Shown one piece after another: positions 17,123-24,268 of a DNA stretch of 64,000 nucleotides (positions are counted from its first letter, which is position 1; the number at the start of each line of letters is the position of its first letter). The notes beneath the pieces were generated by a model. That model worked only from the letters and a program-made list of their open reading frames with translations, had not been told where the DNA came from and ran no database searches. Source of the stretch: Candidatus Binatia bacterium. Lineage in GTDB: Bacteria; Desulfobacterota; Binatia; Bin18. Location of the stretch: assembly GCA_022820725.1 (NCBI GenBank), contig JAJEFA010000004.1, forward strand, positions 1 to 64,000. The letters are read 5' to 3'. The translations under genes and the position numbers were made by a program.

Positions 17123-18802
17123 ATGACGACCGGAAAAACATGGAAACGGATGAGAAGGCACATCTGGGTATTGCTCGTGTTGGCGGGGCTCGTTGGCACG
17201 ACCCATGATGTCAAGGCTGCAGAACACCAGGCGACGCCTTCCGCCCGAGAAACGTTGGTGATCCGCTGTATACGTTGCCACGCGCCGCAAGGAGAGAATG
17301 GCAAGCTTGACGCGATTGAAGCCCAGCGCAAGTCACCCGAAGGCTGGAGCATGACGCTCAGCCGTATGGTCCGAACGCACGGGGTCGAATTGCAAGACGG
17401 AGATGCCCGCATTCTGGTCAAATATCTGAGCGATCACTACGGGCTGGCTCCCAAAGAAGTCGAGCCCTATCGCTTTATTCTCGAACAGCGCAATACCCGC
17501 ACCACGCAGGACGTGCCCAAGCCCCTCCAGGCTGGCTGTATCCAGTGCCATACCTACGCACGGATCGCCTTGCAGCGCCGGACGCAGGACTCGTGGGAGC
17601 GGCTGCCGGACGCCAAGGTCGCACTCATGGCGAATATCGGCAGTGAGACCGCCTCCGCCGGCCAATTGAAAGACTATTGGTTTGACGACGCAAAGAACGC
17701 TGCGGTGCCCCATCTGATCGAGCACCAGCCGTTTGAGACCGAAGCCTGGACGGCCTGGCAGGCGGCCAAAAAGCCGAGCTATGCCGGTACTTGGCTGGTG
17801 GTTGGCCATGACCCCGGCCGCGGCGGGGATTACACCGGGCAACTCACGCTTACCGCCGGGGAGGACGATCAATACACTGGCACATTTTCCTATGCGTTTG
17901 CCGACGGCTCTCGGATGGAAGGCTCCACGACCGGGACGATATACACCGGCTTCCAATGGCGCGGCGTTGCCCAAGCCAAGGAAAGTGGACCGGCCGGCCG
18001 GGAGATGCGACAGCGCGAGATTTTCTTTGCCTCCGAAGACGGGAACACCGTTTCCGGCCGGCGCTTGCTGACCAACCTCGGCGACCTGGGCATGAATGAA
18101 ACCTGGTATCGCCGCCGGGGCGGGGCGCAGCTGCTGACGGTCAGTCCGGCCATGATCCAAACCGGCTCTCCCCAGACAGTAAATATTTTCGGGATGGGCT
18201 TCTCCGGGGACACGCTGTCGGCGGATAAATTTGCTTTTGGCAAGGGCGTGGGGGTGTTGTCCCTGCGGCTCGATGGCAACCAAACGATTGTGGCGGAAGT
18301 CTTTGCCAAGGCCGGCGTGGCAGAAGGGCTGCGCACGGTCTCCATTCAAGGGGTGGCGGGAACGGGGCAGGTCGCGGTCTACGAGGCGGTCGATTACATC
18401 CGCATCACGCCGGAACGGGGCTTCGCCCGGCCTGGCGGCATTCGGACGCCGAAAATTTTTCAGCAGTACGAAGTGGTAGGCTATGCGAACGGCCCGGATA
18501 ACGCCAAGGGCACGGACGACGATGTCAAGCTGGGACGGATCGGACCGGTCAAGTGGAATCTGGAAGAGTACGTGAAACGTCCGAACGACGACGATATCCA
18601 GTATGTCGGTTCGGTCGATCAAACCGGCCTGTTTCACCCCAACGAGGATGGGCCGAATCCCAAACGCCACCTGATGGAAGGTAATGTGGGCGATGTCTGG
18701 GTGGAAGCCTGGTATACGCCCGAGGGCGAAAAACGACCCATGGGCGCGCGCGCCCACTTATTAGTGATGCCGGCCAAGTTTGTCTTCCCACCGATTGAAT
18801 AG
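17123..18802 (+). CDS. qhpA: quinohemoprotein amine dehydrogenase alpha subunit, first copy
   Basis: 559 residues from ATG 17123 (GGAGAGGACAG upstream). Signal peptide about 1-32 (ending VKA). The heme domain follows, with two c-type heme sites, CIRCH (49-53) and CIQCH (139-143), next to the family segments GKLDAIEAQRKSPE and YARIALQRRTQDSWERLP. Three beta-rich domains follow (about 215-559), with GTWLVVGHDPGRGGDYTGQL and an Ig-like part ending VMPAKF. In QHNDH the diheme alpha subunit takes electrons from CTQ in the gamma subunit and passes them to a cytochrome or cupredoxin in the periplasm. The length and four-domain order fit the family. It is first of the qhpA-D-C-B operon. Confidence 0.93.
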   Translation: MTTGKTWKRMRRHIWVLLVLAGLVGTTHDVKAAEHQATPSARETLVIRCIRCHAPQGENGKLDAIEAQRKSPEGWSMTLSRMVRTHGVELQDGDARILVKYLSDHYGLAPKEVEPYRFILEQRNTRTTQDVPKPLQAGCIQCHTYARIALQRRTQDSWERLPDAKVALMANIGSETASAGQLKDYWFDDAKNAAVPHLIEHQPFETEAWTAWQAAKKPSYAGTWLVVGHDPGRGGDYTGQLTLTAGEDDQYTGTFSYAFADGSRMEGSTTGTIYTGFQWRGVAQAKESGPAGREMRQREIFFASEDGNTVSGRRLLTNLGDLGMNETWYRRRGGAQLLTVSPAMIQTGSPQTVNIFGMGFSGDTLSADKFAFGKGVGVLSLRLDGNQTIVAEVFAKAGVAEGLRTVSIQGVAGTGQVAVYEAVDYIRITPERGFARPGGIRTPKIFQQYEVVGYANGPDNAKGTDDDVKLGRIGPVKWNLEEYVKRPNDDDIQYVGSVDQTGLFHPNEDGPNPKRHLMEGNVGDVWVEAWYTPEGEKRPMGARAHLLVMPAKFVFPPIE

Positions 18803-18840
18803 CATGGTAGGGGTATAGGGACGGATTCTGGGAGGGCATA

Positions 18841-20304
18841 ATGGAATTACACTTCCGTGCGGAAAACGCCCACGCCATAACGGAGGGTAAACAGAACATT
18901 CTGGTTGCGGCCAAGAGCATGTCCATGTTTGTCATGGACCCGGTCTCTCAGGCCGTCCTGGAGTATGCGCAGGCGCATCCGCACGCGACCCAGGAAGAGC
19001 TGACCGCCAGTCTGGCCGAGCACTTCCCGCTGGCCGAAATAACCGAGACGATCCAGGAATTTATCACCTTAGAAATCCTGCAAACCCAGGAGCGTTCCGC
19101 TACTCCCGCTCCCCTGCCGGTGCTCGACGTTGAGCATTTCCCGGTGAGTTCGCTCGTTGTCAACGTGGCCAATAAGTGTAACCTCCACTGCACCTACTGC
19201 TACGAACCCGAGGGGGCGAAATACGGCCCGTCGCCGGTCCAGATGGACTGGGAGACCGCGCGCGACAGCGTCGATTTTCTGTTCAAGAAGTCCGGCGCCA
19301 GCAAAGAGGTCAATTTGATTTTCTTTGGCGGAGAGGCGCTGCTGAACTTCAAGCTCATGCGTCGGACCGTCGCCTATGCGGAAGAAAAGGCCCAGGCCGA
19401 AGACAAGGTCGTCGACTTTTCGCTCACGACCAACGGAACGCTGTTGACCGACGAGGTAATCGACTTTTTCCAGGCCCATCGCTTTGGCGTGACCATCAGC
19501 ATTGATGGTCCCAAAGACCTGCACGACAAGCGGCGCGTTTTTCTTACAAAGCGGGGCGAACAGAAAGGCTCGTACGATCTCTTACGGCCCCGCCTGGAAC
19601 GCCTGCTGGAACGCTATACGGTCAGGCCGGTGGTCGCCCGGGTCACGGTCACAAAAGACGCCATCGATATCGTGCGCACCTACGAGCATCTCACGCAGCT
19701 CGGTTTTTTTGAGGTTGGCTTTTCGCCGGTCACCGCCCAGGCCGAGACCGACTATGGCTTGGAGCCGGCCGATTTGCGTGAATTGCTGCGGCAGTTTCGC
19801 GAGCTTGGCGCGGTGTATATCGAGCGGGCGCTCAACCAGCAGTACACCGGGTTTTCAAATTTGAGCACCATGCTGACCGATATTCACCTGGGCACAAACA
19901 AGCTCTTTCCGTGCGGGGCCGGCCTGGGCCTGTTGGACGTGGACGGCAACGGTGATGTGTATTTATGTCATCGGTTTCCGGGCACCGAGGAACAAAAATA
20001 CGGCAATGTCAAAGACGGCATTCAATATGACCGGCTGAACACCTTCATCAACGGTGCTCATGTGGGCAATAAGCCAGTGTGTCAGACCTGCTGGATTCGG
20101 GGTCTGTGTGGCGGCGGGTGCTATCACGAAGCCATGACCGAGTTTGGAGACACGACGCTGCCGAATCTGCACTACTGCGATTTCCTGCGGGAATGGACGG
20201 AATACGGCATTGGCGTGTATATGCAGTTGCAAGAGCAAACCCCTGGGTTTGTCGAGCAATATGTGCTACGCGGGCGTGGAGACGCCCCAAAAGAATTGAC
20301 CTAA
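18841..20304 (+). CDS. qhpD: radical SAM/SPASM maturase of the gamma subunit
   Basis: 487 residues. An N-terminal PqqD-like/RRE-type part (about 1-95) precedes the radical SAM core with cysteines 113, 117 and 120 (CNLHCTYC). The C-terminal SPASM region has cysteines 358, 376, 414, 417, 423, 427 and 446 for auxiliary Fe-S clusters. QhpD uses S-adenosylmethionine to form the Cys-to-Asp/Glu methylene thioether bridges inside the gamma-subunit precursor. GGAGGG precedes the ATG, 38 bases after qhpA. It is the only maturase in the window although there are two gamma genes, so it probably serves both. Confidence 0.93.
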   Translation: MELHFRAENAHAITEGKQNILVAAKSMSMFVMDPVSQAVLEYAQAHPHATQEELTASLAEHFPLAEITETIQEFITLEILQTQERSATPAPLPVLDVEHFPVSSLVVNVANKCNLHCTYCYEPEGAKYGPSPVQMDWETARDSVDFLFKKSGASKEVNLIFFGGEALLNFKLMRRTVAYAEEKAQAEDKVVDFSLTTNGTLLTDEVIDFFQAHRFGVTISIDGPKDLHDKRRVFLTKRGEQKGSYDLLRPRLERLLERYTVRPVVARVTVTKDAIDIVRTYEHLTQLGFFEVGFSPVTAQAETDYGLEPADLRELLRQFRELGAVYIERALNQQYTGFSNLSTMLTDIHLGTNKLFPCGAGLGLLDVDGNGDVYLCHRFPGTEEQKYGNVKDGIQYDRLNTFINGAHVGNKPVCQTCWIRGLCGGGCYHEAMTEFGDTTLPNLHYCDFLREWTEYGIGVYMQLQEQTPGFVEQYVLRGRGDAPKELT

Positions 20305-20317
20305 GGGAGAGTGTGAG

Positions 20318-20659
20318 ATGAAACACCTCAAGGCAGCAAACTCCAAGGCCCGGGCCGTCACCGCCAGCGTGACCCGAGCGACTCCCACCGAGGAAGACGT
20401 CATCGGAATGGCCCAACCCATCGGCTGTACGACGATCTTCAATCCGGGCTGGGAGGCCAATCCGTGGGGTGGGGCCAGCAGCATGTGCGCCCCCATGGAG
20501 GCCGACCTGCTGAGCTGTGCGAATCTGTGCTGGTGGCCGGCTCAGGTGCCGGACAGCCTCCAGAACGCTCCCGAGTGGGCCAAAGGTTGCTCGGGCATGA
20601 ATCAGGAAGACTGGCGCAACCTTGACGTTGTTTTCCCCAAGACCGACACGTCCGGATAA
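20318..20659 (+). CDS. qhpC: QHNDH gamma subunit precursor (CTQ and thioether crosslinked), first copy
   Basis: 113 residues: a leader of about 30 residues (MKHLKAANSKARAVTA...) and a mature domain from about M31. All residues crosslinked in characterised gamma subunits are present at the right spacing: Cys37-Glu46, Cys57-Asp63 and Cys71-Asp79 (thioethers), and Cys67-Trp73 with Trp72-Trp73 (cysteine tryptophylquinone in CANLCWWPAQVPD). Numbering is precursor; subtract 30 for the mature protein. Cys91 is additional and is shared with the second copy. The product is modified by QhpD and QhpG, cut by QhpE and exported by QhpF. AGGGAG precedes the ATG, 13 bases after qhpD. Confidence 0.95.
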   Translation: MKHLKAANSKARAVTASVTRATPTEEDVIGMAQPIGCTTIFNPGWEANPWGGASSMCAPMEADLLSCANLCWWPAQVPDSLQNAPEWAKGCSGMNQEDWRNLDVVFPKTDTSG

Positions 20660-20684
20660 ACGCAGCGGGCGGAAGGAGCCGGTG

Positions 20685-21773
20685 GTGCACGGGAAAAACA
20701 GGCTGCTGGGAGGCGTGCTCTTTGTGCTCGGGCTGCTGGTCCTGCCGCAGACGACCTGGGCCAAGTGGTATCTCCTGGCCAGTACGCATCCCAACAACTT
20801 GGTCGTCGTTGATACCGAAACCGATACGGTGGTCAAAGACATTGCCCTTGAGGGCCGTGGACCGGCACTCTACATCGCGCCGAACCCGGCCCAGCCGCAG
20901 TTCGCCTATGTCGTGAACAACTTGGCCAAAAGCGTGGCCATGGTCGATCTGGATGAGGGCAAGCAGGTCAAAAGCTTTGACCTGTCGAGCGACAATGAAC
21001 TCGTGCGCACCATGGCGATCGACGTGAATATGCAGGGCACCCGGCTGTTCGTGCACGAAATGCCGATTCAGCAAGACATGGGCCGCTATACGGCCCGGGA
21101 CAACCGGATACGGGTCATTGACCTGGAGACCAACGAGACGCTGATCACATTCACTGCCCCCCGCCAGGTGATGGGGCTGGCCTCTTCAAAAGATGGCAAA
21201 CGCCTCTATCTGTTCAGCGTGGGTCAAGACATTTTTGTCCATAGCACGGAAGACGGCAGCCTGCTCGATGTCATTCCGCTGGCAAACCGCAATATCAGCG
21301 GCATTGCGAGAACCGATGGTCTGCCGCTCGGCGGAACCTATCAGGAAAGCGGCCACCTCGTCTCTTTCGGGACCTTTACCACTGATTCCATCACCAACCA
21401 GGTGACGCTCGGTATTGGTTCGCTCGACCTCACCCAGGAAGACCCGGAGCTGAAAATCGTTGAATTGCAGCCTTTTGTTGAAGGCGATTATGTGCTCACG
21501 GGTGCGCTGTCGCCGCATACGAATAAGGCATATTTCGCATACAACAGTTTGTGGAAGGTTGACCCGAAAACCCGTCACATTGAGAAAAAGGTGTCGCTGT
21601 CCAACACCTATTTTGCGCCGCTGGTTCACCCGGAGGGCAAGAAGGTCTACTGTGGCAGCAACTGGCACGATGTCGCGGTCTACGACGCAGAATCACTCGA
21701 CCTGATCACCAAGGTCCCCCTGGGCCACTCGCAGACCGGAGGGGTCAGCGTCTTGCGGTTTGTGAATCGTTAG
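20685..21773 (+). CDS. qhpB: QHNDH beta subunit (seven-bladed propeller), first copy
   Basis: 362 residues from a GTG at 20685 with GGAAGGAG upstream (GTG 20682 is an alternative). Signal peptide of about 21 residues ending TWA, then YVTN/NHL-type beta-propeller repeats: VVVDTETDTVVKDIALEGRGP, PQFAYVVNNLAKSVAMVDLDEGKQV, VIDLETNETLITFTAPRQVMGLA, and KKVYCGSNWHDVAVYDAESLDLI. In the QHNDH structure the propeller covers the gamma subunit and helps form the substrate pocket. Twenty-five bases after qhpC, end of the structural operon. Confidence 0.93.
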   Translation: MHGKNRLLGGVLFVLGLLVLPQTTWAKWYLLASTHPNNLVVVDTETDTVVKDIALEGRGPALYIAPNPAQPQFAYVVNNLAKSVAMVDLDEGKQVKSFDLSSDNELVRTMAIDVNMQGTRLFVHEMPIQQDMGRYTARDNRIRVIDLETNETLITFTAPRQVMGLASSKDGKRLYLFSVGQDIFVHSTEDGSLLDVIPLANRNISGIARTDGLPLGGTYQESGHLVSFGTFTTDSITNQVTLGIGSLDLTQEDPELKIVELQPFVEGDYVLTGALSPHTNKAYFAYNSLWKVDPKTRHIEKKVSLSNTYFAPLVHPEGKKVYCGSNWHDVAVYDAESLDLITKVPLGHSQTGGVSVLRFVNR

Positions 21774-21781
21774 CGCCCGGC

Positions 21782-22414
21782 ATGTCTCGGACAATACTTA
21801 CCCGCCGAAATGTTCTCCAGGGGATCGGCACTGCCGCCCTTCTTGGCCAGGCGTACAGTCTGGCGCATGCCGTTGAGAAAGGCGATGCTGCCAGCTTCAC
21901 TTCGGTCGTGAAACGCCGGCGCATGATCCGCAAGTATGAGGACAAGCCGGTTCCTGAAGAGGAGATCAGGACACTGCTACGCTACGCGGTACGCGCGCCC
22001 AGCGCGGGCAATCTCCAGCCGTGGGAGTTTGTTCTGGTGCGTGACCCCGAGGTCCGGACCCAACTCGCCAAGGCGGCGATGAATCAGAACTCGGTCGCCA
22101 CCGCGCCGATTATCATTGCCACCTGTGCTGATATCCAACGCATGGGTGAGAAATACGGCACGCGCGGGGCTTTTTATAGTTTGGTGGATACCGCGTTTGC
22201 CTCATTGCTCATTTTGTTGGGCGCGACCGAGCGCGGGCTCGGGGCCTGCTTTGTTGGCGCGTATAACCCGGAAGAAGTCGCCAAGATATTGCAACTGCCC
22301 ACCCACGTCCGCCCGGTCGGCCTCATCACTCTCGGTTATCCCGCCGAAAAGCCGCGCAAACCGACGAATAAGAAAATCCCGCTTGAGAATCTGATCCACG
22401 AGAATACGTGGTAG
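21782..22414 (+). CDS. Tat-exported nitroreductase-family flavoprotein
   Basis: 210 residues. The N-terminus TRRNVLQGIGTAALLG is a twin-arginine-like signal, which is unusual for this family. The nitroreductase core follows: VVKRRRMIRKYEDKPVPEEEI (phosphate-contact arginines), RAPSAGNLQPWEFVLVRDPEV, FVGAYNPEEVAKIL and a C-terminal VGLITLGYPAEKPR. These are FMN proteins that reduce nitro groups or quinones or carry out specialised oxidations. It starts eight bases after qhpB, so is probably the last gene of the qhp operon. A periplasmic FMN enzyme beside a periplasmic amine dehydrogenase suggests a shared redox role; this is inference. Confidence 0.85.
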   Translation: MSRTILTRRNVLQGIGTAALLGQAYSLAHAVEKGDAASFTSVVKRRRMIRKYEDKPVPEEEIRTLLRYAVRAPSAGNLQPWEFVLVRDPEVRTQLAKAAMNQNSVATAPIIIATCADIQRMGEKYGTRGAFYSLVDTAFASLLILLGATERGLGACFVGAYNPEEVAKILQLPTHVRPVGLITLGYPAEKPRKPTNKKIPLENLIHENTW

Positions 22415-22480
22415 GCGCGGGTATTGCGCCACCTCAGAGGTGTAATTCCAATGAAATTGTCTGGCTAGCGGGCCGTCACC

Positions 22481-22502
22481 GGGCAACCACAGGGGGTTGC
22501 CC
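22481..22502. repeat. short palindrome, dispersed-repeat type
   Basis: Perfect 8-bp arms GGGCAACC / GGTTGCCC with a 6-base loop, followed by CCCTACA. It lies in the only gap longer than 300 bases. Similar hairpins are common intergenic repeats in several bacterial groups. It has no T-run, so it is not an obvious intrinsic terminator. Confidence 0.5.
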
Positions 22503-22515
22503 CTACATCTTGCAT

Positions 22516-22770
22516 CCCCTCTCCCCTGGAGGGCTGAGGACACGACAGTTTCACAGAGGCCGGGAATCCGGGGGGAAGGCAGCAGCAAATCCCCTCCTTG
22601 GAGGGGTGCCGCGTAGCGGCGGGGTGGGTTCGGGAACGCCGATGGGCCTGGGGAAACCCACCCCGGCCTTCGGCCACCCCTCCCAAGAGGGGATGGGACG
22701 AATCCCGGCCCTCGCTTCCGTAAAACTGTCGTGCCGTGAGCCCCTGGAGGGAGAGGGCTAGGGTGAGGGG
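22516..22770. repeat. 255-bp nested imperfect palindrome (MITE-like)
   Basis: The left part (CCCCTCTCCCCTGGAGGG from 22516, ACGACAGTTT at 22542, AGGCCGGGAATC at 22557) pairs in reverse complement with the right part (GATTCGTC-like and CCCGGCCCTCG near 22701, AAACTGTCGT at 22723, CTGGAGGGAGAGGG...GAGGGG to 22770). Inside it, 22591-22628 and 22657-22692 form another imperfect pair (CCCCTCC..GGAGGGGTG with CACCCCTCCCAAGAGGGG). The whole segment can fold into one long hairpin. It fills the gap between the nitroreductase and the methyltransferase gene, that is, between the two qhp gene sets. No transposase is encoded. Confidence 0.6.
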
Positions 22771-22776
22771 GAAATG

Positions 22777-24045
22777 CTAAAGGGAGATACTCCCCAGCTT
22801 TGGTATGGCCTGAACAGCCATGTTGTAATACTCCCGATCCGTTTCGATCCCAATGCTGTAGTAGCCTACTGCACAAGCTGCGGCTATCGTGGACCCCCCT
22901 CCCATAAAGGGATCAAGGACAATCCCTTCCCCCAAGGGAAGGGCAGCACGAACGATCTGCCGCATGAAAGCCTGCGGTTTCAAGGATGGATGCGGAGCGA
23001 TTTCCCGCTCCATCCCCCTGGTCGGCGCGCTTTTGATAACATCTCCAAAAGGTTGCTCCTCCGAGACTCGCCGTAAGCCGCCTGTCTTCCATTCCCGAAG
23101 ATTGTCCTGCACCCGACCCCGGCAGGGCTTTCTAAAGAGCCCCCAAGGTTCCCAACCGGAACGAGGCATGACGGTGACATTCGTAAATTCTTTATGGGCA
23201 TTCTTTGGTCGATCACCACCTCGGAGAGTCTGGACAAGACGAATAATCTCCCCTCTTTTCTCGAAACCGGCCTGCTCCAAGGCCGCATACACGAGGTGGG
23301 AGAGAAGGGGGTTGGTTGCAATGAACACATGTCCGCCGGGGACGAGAACGCGCAGAATTCTTATTGCCCACTGTGTAAAGAACTTCTGTAAGGAGTCTTT
23401 CTCTTCGTGCGTCAGAACAGTGAAACGAGGCAGGGGACTGCGAGTATATCCATTAAGGGTTGGCGGTATGCGCCAGATACCACCACGCCCCCGCCGGAGT
23501 TTTTGCTTTTCCTCGGACGTGTATTCTTTCAAACCGTAGGGTGGGTCAGTGACGACCGCATGGATGCTATCGGGAGCACGGCGTTCCAGCCAGTCAAAAC
23601 AGTCAGCCTCAATAAGTTCATAGGGCTCTTTTTGAAGCGGCTCTCTACGCCGTTTCTTTTGAGGAATACTCTTCGCCGAATTGTTGGATTTACGAGCAGG
23701 AGCGGGAGAACTATACTCTTCGAACGTCTCTCGGAGGAGGGCAGGAGCGTCTTCAGGATGGTGGTAGAGAATCTGTCTCACGTCATCGGGGAGGTCACCG
23801 GCAAGAACTTTAAGCGAACCCGAATCAATCTTCAGAGCTTGGGCTATTGACTCGATAATGACTTTCGAGGGTTTCGCTTTTCCTCGCTCCAGACGAGAAA
23901 GATAACCTTTTGTGACCTGGAGTGTCTTGGCTAGGTCCGATAGCGAGCGGCCTGTTGCTTGACGCTCTTCACGGAGACGTTGACCAAACGTGGGACTATA
24001 TTCCGTGCTGGGCGTGATTCGTTGTCTGCTCCGGCCATCCATCAT
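22777..24045 (-). CDS. XRE-HTH / beta-class DNA methyltransferase fusion
   Basis: 422 residues from ATG 24045; TTG 24051 and ATG 24042 are alternatives. Residues about 20-82 are an XRE-type helix-turn-helix (FGQRLREERQATGRSLSDLAK, then GYLSRLERGKAKPSKVIIESI). After a charged linker comes an amino-methyltransferase with catalytic DPPYG at 167-171 and, near the C-terminus, the SAM-binding motif LDPFMGGGSTIAAA. The order DPPY before FxGxG is beta-class. DPPY suggests N6-adenine rather than N4-cytosine, with low certainty. No restriction gene is adjacent, so it looks like an orphan. A perfect 19-bp palindrome just upstream suggests autoregulation by the HTH. Confidence 0.88.
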   Translation of the reverse strand: MMDGRSRQRITPSTEYSPTFGQRLREERQATGRSLSDLAKTLQVTKGYLSRLERGKAKPSKVIIESIAQALKIDSGSLKVLAGDLPDDVRQILYHHPEDAPALLRETFEEYSSPAPARKSNNSAKSIPQKKRRREPLQKEPYELIEADCFDWLERRAPDSIHAVVTDPPYGLKEYTSEEKQKLRRGRGGIWRIPPTLNGYTRSPLPRFTVLTHEEKDSLQKFFTQWAIRILRVLVPGGHVFIATNPLLSHLVYAALEQAGFEKRGEIIRLVQTLRGGDRPKNAHKEFTNVTVMPRSGWEPWGLFRKPCRGRVQDNLREWKTGGLRRVSEEQPFGDVIKSAPTRGMEREIAPHPSLKPQAFMRQIVRAALPLGEGIVLDPFMGGGSTIAAACAVGYYSIGIETDREYYNMAVQAIPKLGSISL

Positions 24046-24060
24046 CTTCAACCTAGAAAA

Positions 24061-24079
24061 GTTTACTTAAAAAGTAAAC
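24061..24079. promoter_or_regulatory. palindromic operator upstream of methyltransferase
   Basis: GTTTACTT AAA AAGTAAAC: perfect 8-bp arms around a 3-base centre, AT-rich in a GC-rich surround. It begins 15 bases upstream of the methyltransferase start. This is the size and position expected for an XRE-family dimer site, and the downstream protein carries such a domain. Confidence 0.6.
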
Positions 24080-24182
24080 CCCTTTCGTCTATAGCGGAAG
24101 GTTGAAATAGGTACGAATAACGCACTGAATGAGGTCCAACGTTTCATAATCCGACCTGCCTGCTGATATTGAACGTTATCTG

Positions 24183-24210
24183 TTGACATGAATTTTGAGT
24201 GGCCTATAGG
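24183..24210 (+). promoter_or_regulatory. sigma70-type promoter for second qhp set
   Basis: TTGACA (24183-24188), 16-base spacer, TATAGG (24205-24210), 58 bases before the second qhpA. The -35 is perfect and the -10 is weak at its last two bases. Geometry and distance resemble the candidate promoter of the first set. Confidence 0.42.
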
Positions 24211-24268
24211 TGTTGAGAGGTTTCAGACGACCTTGAGCGTGAAGGCATAACCGGAACGGGGGGCGATC

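Noticed and set aside
17333..18757. 474-residue minus-strand open frame opposite qhpA
   Set aside because: It is the shadow of a gene with heme motifs, signal peptide and matching paralogue.
22481..22770. CRISPR array or tRNA in the only long gap
   Set aside because: No regular spacer pattern and no cloverleaf; it is a set of palindromes instead.
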